Below, piece by piece: positions 16,416 through 24,221 of a DNA stretch of 64,000 nucleotides. The stretch comes from JAUPKT01 sp964427855. GTDB lineage: Bacteria; Desulfobacterota; Desulfomonilia; Desulfomonilales; Desulfomonilaceae. Position 1 is the first letter of the stretch; the number at the start of each line of letters is the position of its first letter. The DNA lies in NCBI GenBank assembly GCA_964427855.1, contig CAYRVH010000010.1:1-64000 (forward strand), given 5' to 3'. A model generated the notes under the pieces. It was not told the origin of the DNA, did not search any database, and saw only the letters and a list, made by a program, of their open reading frames with translations. The translations under genes were made by a program, and so were the position numbers.

Positions 16416-17201
16416 TTAGAATACGCCCTTAGCTCTTAAAAATTCGATCAGCTGCTCTGCCTGGGCCGCAGCATCCCCTTCCAACAATAGAGTATTTCTC
16501 TCTTTGGCAGGATGATGATACGAAACCGGGAATCTCGGCATTTGGAGGGCGAGCGCCTGATCAAAGTTGAAGCGTTCGGGCGAGATTTTTTTTGCTCTGA
16601 GCAAGTTTGAAAGGGATGGATAACGTGGCGTTCTCCGTGAACTCAATACGGTAATAACGGCTGGCAGGTCTATTTCCATGACGCTTCGAAGACCCCCTTC
16701 TATTTCTTTGACGACGCGAACAGCTTCTTGTGAGACGGTTTCCACAGACACAACGCACGCGGCACAGGGAGCGCCCATGAGTTGGGCCAGCATAGGTCCT
16801 ACCTGCCCTTGCGCGAGGTCGTCAGACGCTGCTCCGAGTACGCAGAGCGAGTACGGGCGCGATCTCGCCCAAGACGCAATGGCCGAGGCTACCACGAAGG
16901 GGTCGTCGTAAAGAAACGATGCCTTCAGAGTTCCCAGAATGGCGTGATCAGCGCCCATCCCCAGGGCGCGACGCAACGCATGGATCGACCGTTCCGGGCC
17001 TATGGACAGGGTGTGGATGCTCACGTTGGGAAAAGAATCCTTTATCGTCAGCGCCTCTTCCAAGGCTTGTTCATCCAAGCTGCTCATGACATAAGGAGCG
17101 GAGGAGTCTATCCTGAAAGAGAGATTGTCAGTGGCAATTTCGATCCGCGCCGAGGGGTCTGGAACGTCTTTCACGCACACGAGGATGTTCATGGATTGCA
17201 T
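16416..17201 (-). CDS. etfB: Electron transfer flavoprotein, beta subunit
   Basis: 261 residues. It opens MNILVCVKDVPDPSARI (after three residues if ATG 17201 is used; AAGG precedes that ATG). The typical EtfB nucleotide-binding elements are present: SSLDEQALEEALTIKD, ALGMGADHAIL, DDPFVVASAIASWA and LPAVITVLSSRRTPRYPSL. First gene of an etfBA pair, divergent from the phosphatase/dehydrogenase genes at 17438 onward. Confidence 0.94.
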   Translation of the reverse strand: MQSMNILVCVKDVPDPSARIEIATDNLSFRIDSSAPYVMSSLDEQALEEALTIKDSFPNVSIHTLSIGPERSIHALRRALGMGADHAILGTLKASFLYDDPFVVASAIASWARSRPYSLCVLGAASDDLAQGQVGPMLAQLMGAPCAACVVSVETVSQEAVRVVKEIEGGLRSVMEIDLPAVITVLSSRRTPRYPSLSNLLRAKKISPERFNFDQALALQMPRFPVSYHHPAKERNTLLLEGDAAAQAEQLIEFLRAKGVF

Positions 17202-17437
17202 CGAACCTTGTGGTCAAATATAGCTTTCTGAAACCTTCCGGCTGCGGTGCGTGCAGCGAAAATGCTCCGCAGCGCCGCGTGTTGACTCAGGGCCCGTTCA
17301 GTAGTAGCCATTTGAGATAGCGTCACGGGATTACGGGAGCCGAGGCGTCCCCAAAATGGGGCTGGGGTTAACATACCACAGACCTTGTCGATACGTCATG
17401 ATGATCGTCATTGAAGCGAACTACGCGGAGTCATGGT

Positions 17438-18145
17438 GTGAGTGTTTTATTTGTAATTCGTCACGGTCAGGCGTCCTTCGGAAACGAGCAGTACGACCAA
17501 TTGTCTGAGCTGGGGATACGCCAGGCCCGCATATTGGGGGACTTTCTCCGGCGATGCGACATAAGATTTCAAGGCTTCTTTTCCGGTCCAAAGAAGCGGC
17601 AGGTAGAAACGGCTTGCATCGCCATGGAACAAATGTTTCCAGAGAGAGGTGCGCCTCGCCCTACTGTGTTTGACGAACTCAGTGAGTATGACGCCAGCCG
17701 CGTCATCAAGGGCTATTTTGAGTCAGAAGGCTACTCCAGCGATCAAGCCTTGGAAAGGATTAAAGAAACTCTTAAAGACCCTGATTATTTTTTTCAACTT
17801 TTCAAGAGGGCTGTTCGTATGTGGTTTACTGGGGATTTATCTGCGCGAGGTCTGGAGTCGCGACGTGAATTTCGAAAGCGGGTCTTACGGGGTCTGTCTC
17901 GAATCGGCGCTGAAAGCGACAGACGCACCAAGAGCGTACTATTTACCTCGGGGGGCGTCATCGCGGCGATTATGCAGGAAGCGACGGGCATCGCAGATGA
18001 AACCGCGTTTGAGCTTGCCTGGGACATCCGAAACGCCTCTATATCTGTGTTTGAATATCGACGGGACAGGTTCAAATTGTTGTGCTTCAATTCTGCGGCG
18101 CATCTCGAGATCGAGGCTGATCCGCAGCTTATCACGTATCGTTAA
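17438..18145 (+). CDS. Histidine phosphatase family protein (phosphoglycerate-mutase-like)
   Basis: 235 residues from GTG 17438, chosen because GGAG precedes it and the active-site region follows at once (LFVIRHGQASFG, with the RHG catalytic His). LSELGIRQARILGDFL, a mid-protein DELSEYDASR and a late SGGVIAAI are consistent with the branch-2-like phosphatase fold. It sits 26 nt before an ACAD10/11-like dehydrogenase and a kinase-like gene, so it may remove a phosphate from an acyl intermediate or CoA by-product. The fold is sure, the substrate is inference. Confidence 0.85.
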   Translation: MSVLFVIRHGQASFGNEQYDQLSELGIRQARILGDFLRRCDIRFQGFFSGPKKRQVETACIAMEQMFPERGAPRPTVFDELSEYDASRVIKGYFESEGYSSDQALERIKETLKDPDYFFQLFKRAVRMWFTGDLSARGLESRREFRKRVLRGLSRIGAESDRRTKSVLFTSGGVIAAIMQEATGIADETAFELAWDIRNASISVFEYRRDRFKLLCFNSAAHLEIEADPQLITYR

Positions 18146-18171
18146 CACCCGAACAAAGAAGGGAGCATAGG

Positions 18172-19362
18172 TTGGATTTTTCAGTTTCAGAAAAAATGGA
18201 GACCATCCTCGAGATGGTACGAGAATTTATGGATAAAGAGGTCATCCCTCTCGAACCAGCGTTTCTGAGATCATCTTTCCGAAGCCTGTTGCCGGTATTA
18301 GAGGAAAAGAGACAAATTGTTCGCCAGATGGAGCTTTGGGCTCCGCCTCACCCGAGAGAATATGGCGGGATGGGGCTGGACTTGGTGGAATTTGCTCTGG
18401 TCTCTGAGGAACTTGGGCGCTCTCCGTTGGGGCACTTTGTGTTCGGCTGTCAGGCGCCTGACGCGGGCAACATCGAGATCCTGCATCTTTACGGCACGGA
18501 AGAGCAAAAGAAGAAGTATTTGGAACCCCTTGTTCGGGGTGACATACGGAGTTGCTTCTCGATGACCGAAGTGGAGATGCCTGGCTCCAATCCGGTCATG
18601 CTCGAAACTACTGCAACGAAAGACGGGAATTACTATGTCATCAACGGGCAGAAGTGGTATACCACCGCTGCGGATGGCGCGGCGTTTGCCATCGTCATGG
18701 CGGTGACGAATCCTGATGCCCCGCCTCATTTGAGAGCGAGCATGCTAATCGTGCCCGCAGACACGCCTGGCTTCAACCTGGTCAGAAACATCTCCATCAT
18801 GGGACATGAGGGCGACGATTGGCACAGCCATGCAGAGATCCTCTATCAATCGTGTAGAGTACCGGCCGCAAACCTTTTGGGGCCTGAGGGCCAGGGTTTT
18901 GTCATAGCCCAGGAACGACTTGGTCCCGGGAGAATACATCATTGTATGAGATGGATCGGCGAATGCCAACGGGCCCTGGAGCTGATGTGCCGCCGCGCAA
19001 ACAAAAGGGCTATTGCGCCGGGAAAGAACCTCGCTTCTCGGCAGATTATTCAGATGTGGGTCGCCGAGTGCAGCGCGGAGATTCAAGCTGCGCGGCTTAC
19101 GGTGCTGCACGCCGCATGGAAAATGAACGCCAAAGGGACCAAGGCAGCGCGAGAAGAAATTTCCCTGATAAAGTTTTACGTGGCCAAAGTTTTGCAGAAA
19201 GTCGTTGACCTGGCGCTTCAAGTCCACGGAGGGTTGGGGATGAGCGACGATACGATACTTTCTTTCCTTTACAGGTTTGAGCGGGCTGCCCGAATATATG
19301 ACGGAGTGGATGAAGTCCATAAGGTATCGGCGGCCAAGAGAATTTTGCAGCGTTACGCCTAG
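18172..19362 (+). CDS. Acyl-CoA dehydrogenase, ACAD10/ACAD11-like
   Basis: 396 residues starting with TTG at 18172, with AGGGAG upstream. It has the full acyl-CoA dehydrogenase fold: WAPPHPREYGGMGLD, FSMTEVEMPGSNP (flavin-binding), NGQKWYTTAA, QVHGGLGMSDDTILS. At the position of the usual catalytic Glu (YEGT) it has IYDGVDEVHK. The DGxDEVH form with Asp is, to my knowledge, typical of ACAD10/11 and bacterial LvaC-like proteins, which act on phosphorylated 4-hydroxyacyl-CoAs. The neighbouring phosphatase and APH-like kinase genes fit that idea. EtfAB (15331-17201) is the expected redox partner if it acts as a true dehydrogenase. Confidence 0.9.
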   Translation: MDFSVSEKMETILEMVREFMDKEVIPLEPAFLRSSFRSLLPVLEEKRQIVRQMELWAPPHPREYGGMGLDLVEFALVSEELGRSPLGHFVFGCQAPDAGNIEILHLYGTEEQKKKYLEPLVRGDIRSCFSMTEVEMPGSNPVMLETTATKDGNYYVINGQKWYTTAADGAAFAIVMAVTNPDAPPHLRASMLIVPADTPGFNLVRNISIMGHEGDDWHSHAEILYQSCRVPAANLLGPEGQGFVIAQERLGPGRIHHCMRWIGECQRALELMCRRANKRAIAPGKNLASRQIIQMWVAECSAEIQAARLTVLHAAWKMNAKGTKAAREEISLIKFYVAKVLQKVVDLALQVHGGLGMSDDTILSFLYRFERAARIYDGVDEVHKVSAAKRILQRYA

Positions 19363-19424
19363 CGCTGTACGGTCGTTGCACGCATATCACGAGGGATAAT
19401 GCAACAGGAGTTGGAGAAAGACGC

Positions 19425-20492
19425 ATGCCTATACTCGATGAAGCGACAGCGCCGCGAAGCGGCGAATTGCTTGATGCCGAAAAGATAGGAAGTTTTCTGA
19501 CGAATGCTCTAGGGCATCCACAAGGTCCTATTTCCATAAAGCAGTTTCCCAGTGGTTTTTCCAACTTGACATATCTCATCACCGCGGGAAAGCAGGAATT
19601 TGTACTTCGGCGCCCCCCTTATGGTCGCAAAGCTCGAACAGCTCATGACATGCTTCGAGAATACCGTATTCTTCGCGCGCTGCGACCGGTCTTTCCCTTC
19701 TGTCCGAACCCTCTCGTATATTGCGAGGACGAATCCATTATCGGCGCGCCTTTCTACATTATGGAGCGCATGCGCGGCGTCATCTTGCGCAAGGACTTAC
19801 CCGAGGGCCTTTCTTTCAGCGCCGCACAGATGCGGAAACTGTGCGAGAACGTGCTCGAGGTTCATGTCGCGTTGCATTCGGTGGATTATCAGAAAGTAGG
19901 ATTAGGCGAATTCGGCAAGCCGGAGGGGTATGTGACTCGACAAGTCGAAAGCTGGATTGAACGATACCAGGCTGCGCGCACGCCTGATGCGCCAGCATTC
20001 CACGATATCATACCGTGGTTAAAAGAACGCAAACCAGTCCAAAGCGGCGCGCCTGCGCTCATCCACAATGATTTCAAGTTGGACAACATTGTCCTGGACG
20101 CAAAAGACCCACTCAAAATTATTGGCGTGCTTGATTGGGAGATGGCCACAATAGGGGATCCGCTCATGGACCTCGGCAACTCTCTCGCTTACTGGGTAGA
20201 ATCTGAGGACCCGCCAGAGATGGAACTCGTGCGGCTCATGCCCACTCACCTCCCGGGTGCGCTCACGCGGCGAGAGCTCATAGATCGGTATGCAGCGCTT
20301 TCTGGTCGATTGGTCGGCGACGTCGATTTTTATTTATGTTTCGGATATTTCCGACTCGCCGTCATCGCGCAACAGATTTACTATCGGTATTTCCATGGCC
20401 AAACGAAAGACGCCCGTTTCAAGAGCTTGATCCACGGGGTCAAGATATTGGAAAAAGCAGCGACCCGCGCCATGAATGGGGAGGCCTGCTGA
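19425..20492 (+). CDS. Aminoglycoside-phosphotransferase-like kinase (ACAD10/11 N-domain type)
   Basis: 355 residues, GGAG upstream of ATG 19425. It has the APH/choline-kinase fold: IKQFPSGFSNLTYLI (nucleotide loop), FVLRRPPYGRKARTAHDMLREYRIL, catalytic LIHNDFKLDNIVLD (Brenner motif with Asp and Asn) and VLDWEMATIGDPLMDLGN (DFG-like metal-binding motif). This RRPP / HNDFKLDN / DWEMATIGDPL pattern marks the subfamily fused to acyl-CoA dehydrogenase in eukaryotic ACAD10/11 and split in bacteria (LvaA). It probably phosphorylates a hydroxyacyl-CoA for the dehydrogenase encoded just upstream. Aminoglycoside resistance is unlikely. Confidence 0.88.
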   Translation: MPILDEATAPRSGELLDAEKIGSFLTNALGHPQGPISIKQFPSGFSNLTYLITAGKQEFVLRRPPYGRKARTAHDMLREYRILRALRPVFPFCPNPLVYCEDESIIGAPFYIMERMRGVILRKDLPEGLSFSAAQMRKLCENVLEVHVALHSVDYQKVGLGEFGKPEGYVTRQVESWIERYQAARTPDAPAFHDIIPWLKERKPVQSGAPALIHNDFKLDNIVLDAKDPLKIIGVLDWEMATIGDPLMDLGNSLAYWVESEDPPEMELVRLMPTHLPGALTRRELIDRYAALSGRLVGDVDFYLCFGYFRLAVIAQQIYYRYFHGQTKDARFKSLIHGVKILEKAATRAMNGEAC

Positions 20493-20634
20493 GCTTGGCC
20501 GCGTACGGCCGCCGAGTGTGTCTGGTCTTGGCCCTGCCTGCGCAGACGAACGAGAAAGTAAAACTTGTCTCTATGGAACTCATACTCTAGTATAGAGCCT
20601 TCGTGACTGAATAATTGATGGTAAGGAAAGAGTA

Positions 20635-22173
20635 TTGCTCGCTCGAGTACACACCGCAGCGCTCATAGGGATCGACGCCTATCCCATAGAAGTAGAGGTA
20701 GATGTGAACGCAGGTTTGCCTTCTGTTGCGGTGGTGGGCCTTCCCGATAATGCAGTGAGAGAGAGTATAGCCAGGGTGAAGTCAGCGATTGTCAACACTG
20801 GCTACCCTTTTCCTCCTCGCAGAATCACCATCAACCTCGCGCCTGCGGGGCTCAAAAAAGAGGGGTCTGGTTTTGATCTTCCCATTGCCATAGGGATATT
20901 GTCAGCACTTGAAATGCTCCCTCCGGACATATTGAGAGACTACTTGCTTGTGGGAGAGCTATCGCTCGACGGCCGTGTCAAACCAGTGAGGGGGGCTTTG
21001 TCTGTTGCCCTGCGCGCTCGGGACGACGGATTCAAAGGAGTTATCGTCCCAGAGACGAATGCTCATGAGGCGGCAATCGTGGAAGGCGTCAAGGCGCTGG
21101 GGGTCTCAAACCTGCTTACGACCGCAGGATTCTTGATGAACCGTGTAGAAATCCAGCCTGCCCAACCGATCCACACGAGTGAAAAGCATCGCTACGGACG
21201 CTATCACGTGGATTTCCGTGAAATTAAAGGCCAAGAGTACGCAAAACGGGCAGTGGAAGTGGCAGCGGCCGGCGGTCATAACATCCTTATGATTGGGCCT
21301 CCTGGCTCCGGCAAGACCATGATATCCCAAAGGATTCCTTCGATTCTTCCGGAGCCTGTTTTCGAGGAGGCGTTGGAGACGACACGGATCTATTCAGCGG
21401 CAGGCCTCATGGGACGGCATGGGTCGGTCATGCGCGTCCGGCCGTTTCGGTCTCCTCATCATACGGTTTCGGATGCGGGCCTCATCGGCGGCGGCGTCAT
21501 TCCGAGGCCGGGTGAGGTATCTCTTGCCCACAACGGCGTCCTTTTTCTCGATGAGCTTCCCGAGTTCCACAAAAACGTTCTGGAGGTGTTGCGGCAGCCT
21601 CTTGAAGACGGAGAAGTGACTATATCGAGGGCCCAGATAGCCATCACATTCCCAGCCCGCTTCATGTTGGTGGCCGCCATGAATCCCTGTCCATGCGGGT
21701 ACCGTGGAGATCCTACCCATGAGTGCACATGCTCACGGCAGTCGGTGGAGAGGTACTGGAGCAGGATATCCGGTCCTCTTCTTGACCGTATTGACATCCA
21801 CATCGAAGTGCCGGCAGTGAAATGGCGCGACCTCACTGCCATACCAGAAGGTCCGACGTCGTCGGAGATACGAGAGAGGGTAAACAAGGCCCGTCAAATT
21901 CAACTCGGTCGATTCGAGGGCACGGGCATCTATTCCAATGCTCAGATGGGCTCGAGTCTCATCAAGAAATACTGCCATTTGGGGCCTGAATCACTTGGGT
22001 TTCTGGAAAAAGCGGTGGCCAAGCTCGGGCTCTCAGCCAGAGCCTACCACAGGGTGCTCAAAATCGCGAGAACTATTGCTGACTTGGAGGGAATCGAGGA
22101 GCTTCAACCAAGCCACGTGGCAGAAGCTGTTCAATATCGCTCTTTAGACAGGAGATACGCGAGGTGGGATTGA
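20635..22173 (+). CDS. YifB/ComM family Mg-chelatase-like AAA+ ATPase
   Basis: 512 residues from a TTG start with AAGGAAAG upstream. N-terminal ChlI-like domain (GLPSVAVVGLPDNAVRESIARVKSA and ITINLAPAGLKKEG), then the AAA+ core with Walker A IGPPGSGKTM (about residue 220), Walker B GVLFLDELPEF and a Cys motif NPCPCGYRG...CTCS. Proteins of this family (ComM) are hexameric helicases that promote branch migration during DNA integration. Full length. Not functionally tied to the acyl-CoA genes around it. Confidence 0.95.
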   Translation: MLARVHTAALIGIDAYPIEVEVDVNAGLPSVAVVGLPDNAVRESIARVKSAIVNTGYPFPPRRITINLAPAGLKKEGSGFDLPIAIGILSALEMLPPDILRDYLLVGELSLDGRVKPVRGALSVALRARDDGFKGVIVPETNAHEAAIVEGVKALGVSNLLTTAGFLMNRVEIQPAQPIHTSEKHRYGRYHVDFREIKGQEYAKRAVEVAAAGGHNILMIGPPGSGKTMISQRIPSILPEPVFEEALETTRIYSAAGLMGRHGSVMRVRPFRSPHHTVSDAGLIGGGVIPRPGEVSLAHNGVLFLDELPEFHKNVLEVLRQPLEDGEVTISRAQIAITFPARFMLVAAMNPCPCGYRGDPTHECTCSRQSVERYWSRISGPLLDRIDIHIEVPAVKWRDLTAIPEGPTSSEIRERVNKARQIQLGRFEGTGIYSNAQMGSSLIKKYCHLGPESLGFLEKAVAKLGLSARAYHRVLKIARTIADLEGIEELQPSHVAEAVQYRSLDRRYARWD

Positions 22174-22191
22174 GGGGCTTGGACCGCTGAC

Positions 22192-24090
22192 CTACTGTCC
22201 CACCCCGCGTAGGGTGTCAGTGGTGAGACCATCGTTTTCCATAAGCCTTTTTTCGAGGCCCAGAATCTTGGGCAGCTCGTAATGGAAAAAATATTTCATG
22301 GTTTGAAGCTTTCCCATGTAAAACTCTGTCTGCTGCAAGGACTGACTTGAGGCAAGGGCTTTTTCTGCGGCTATGCCCTGTTTGAGCCACTGCCACGAGA
22401 CAGCAATGACGCCGAAGAATTCCAGATAGAGGGTCGCGTCCGCCAAGAATCGCTCTATGTCTCCCTGCAAGGCGATATCCACCAAATGGCCGGTCACTCG
22501 CTGCAAGGTTTGGAGCGCGTTGTCAAGTCGCTTGCCGTATTCCACGGAAACAGAATATTGAGAGCTCGTCTCCACGTCGGCCTTGACCTCTTCCAAAAAG
22601 GCTCTGAATGCCTTGCCGTTGGCCATGACGATCTTTCGTCCGAGGAGGTCGAGGCCGTGGATCCCGGTTGTTCCCTCATGAATGGCATGGATTCGCATGT
22701 CACGATAATGTTGTTCGACGGGGAATTCGTCGCAATACCCGTATCCGCCTAAACATTGAAGGGCGGCGCTCACAGAGAGGATTCCCATTTCCGATGGAAA
22801 TGACTTTGCCACGGGCGTGAGGAGTTCTAAAAGCAGAGAGGCTTTTTCTCGCGTCGCTGCATCAGGGCATCGCCGCATATCATAGTATTGCGCGCATTGC
22901 ATCAGAAGGCTTAAGGATCCCTCCACGATGCTTCGTTGGAAAAGGAGCATACGTTTCACGTCCGGATGCTCGACGATCAAAACGGGCGGCGATGCGGGGT
23001 TTTTGTCGGACAGTCTCCTGCCTTGGGGCCGAGTCAACGCATAGTCCAAGGATGCGTGGTATGCGGCTGAGGCTATTGCTGCAGCGCCGATGCCCACTTC
23101 GATACGCGCATGGTTCATCATTTGGAACATGTAGGACAAACCCTTATGAGGCTCGCCCACAAGCCAGCCACGGCAGTCATTGTTTTCGCCCAGGTTGAGC
23201 TGCGCGATGGGACAGCCGCGGTAGCCCATTTTATGAAATATTCCCGCCACGTGTACGTCGTTGGGCTCGAGGCGTCCGTCGTCAGTCACGCGTTCCCTGG
23301 GGACCACGAAGAGGCTGATGCCTTTGACGCCGGGCGGTGCCCCTTTAATCTTTGCCAGCATGAGGTGGACGATGTTTTCGACTGCATCGTGGTCGCTTGC
23401 GGATATGAATATTTTTTGTCCCCGTATGCGATAACAACCAGGCGTGAGCGGTTCAGCGCTGGTGGTAATGTCGGTGAGGGAGCTGCCTGCCTGGGGTTCT
23501 GTGAGGGCCATGGTACCTTGCCAGTGACCCGAATACATCTTTGGGATGTAGGTGCGTTTCAGCTCGTCCGAACCAAATGACTCGATGAGGCCAGCAGCGC
23601 CGGAGGTGAGCATAGGATACACAGACGCCGAGTAATTAGCCGCTGCCCAGATGAACGAACACGCTGAGGTGACCATCTGCGGCAACTGTTGGCCGCCAAT
23701 CTCAAGAGCCGAACCGGCGGAAATCCATCCCCCGTCTCCGCATTCTTTGAGAAATGTCCGTATGGCAGGGTGGACGAGAATTCGACCATTCTCGAGCACA
23801 GGCGGATTGCGATCCATCTCCTCGAAATAGGGACGGAGAAGCGTGTGCCCCATCTTTGATGCGGTATCGATCACGAGGTCAAAATTTTCTCGACTGTGTT
23901 CTTGGAAGTAGGGATATTGAACCAGAGACTCCGCATGAAAGACTTCATACAGTAGGAATGACAGATTGCGTTCGCTGAAAAACTTGCCCGGCATTTGTAG
24001 CGTCTCCGTGGATGACATTCGAGATACCACTGTAGTCTCATTCTTCACATGGCCATTGAGAAACGTCAAGGCATCGGTAGTAATTCCCAT
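22192..24090 (-). CDS. Acyl-CoA dehydrogenase, long form with extra C-terminal domain
   Basis: 632 residues, or about 608 if it starts at the ATG at 24018; neither ATG has a strong ribosome site. Core: WQGTMALTEPQAGSSLTDI (flavin/substrate loop), GQKIFISASDHD, QCLGGYGYCDEFPVEQHYRDMRIHAIHEGTTGIHGLDL, with the catalytic Glu in HEGT. The extra roughly 130 C-terminal residues match the acetyl-CoA-dehydrogenase-like C-terminal domain of the 600-residue ACAD group. It oxidises an acyl-CoA to an enoyl-CoA and passes electrons to Etf. Convergent with yifB. Confidence 0.92.
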   Translation of the reverse strand: MGITTDALTFLNGHVKNETTVVSRMSSTETLQMPGKFFSERNLSFLLYEVFHAESLVQYPYFQEHSRENFDLVIDTASKMGHTLLRPYFEEMDRNPPVLENGRILVHPAIRTFLKECGDGGWISAGSALEIGGQQLPQMVTSACSFIWAAANYSASVYPMLTSGAAGLIESFGSDELKRTYIPKMYSGHWQGTMALTEPQAGSSLTDITTSAEPLTPGCYRIRGQKIFISASDHDAVENIVHLMLAKIKGAPPGVKGISLFVVPRERVTDDGRLEPNDVHVAGIFHKMGYRGCPIAQLNLGENNDCRGWLVGEPHKGLSYMFQMMNHARIEVGIGAAAIASAAYHASLDYALTRPQGRRLSDKNPASPPVLIVEHPDVKRMLLFQRSIVEGSLSLLMQCAQYYDMRRCPDAATREKASLLLELLTPVAKSFPSEMGILSVSAALQCLGGYGYCDEFPVEQHYRDMRIHAIHEGTTGIHGLDLLGRKIVMANGKAFRAFLEEVKADVETSSQYSVSVEYGKRLDNALQTLQRVTGHLVDIALQGDIERFLADATLYLEFFGVIAVSWQWLKQGIAAEKALASSQSLQQTEFYMGKLQTMKYFFHYELPKILGLEKRLMENDGLTTDTLRGVGQ

Positions 24091-24221
24091 GAGAGAAACG
24101 TATCGGTGCGCATTTTGTCATGGACGCTGTTTTGACTCGATAGTATAGTTTACGCCTATGGGAGATGAGACAGCGGAAGAGGAAAGGCATTTGCATTGTG
24201 AACCACTGCCGCAAGTTATAA

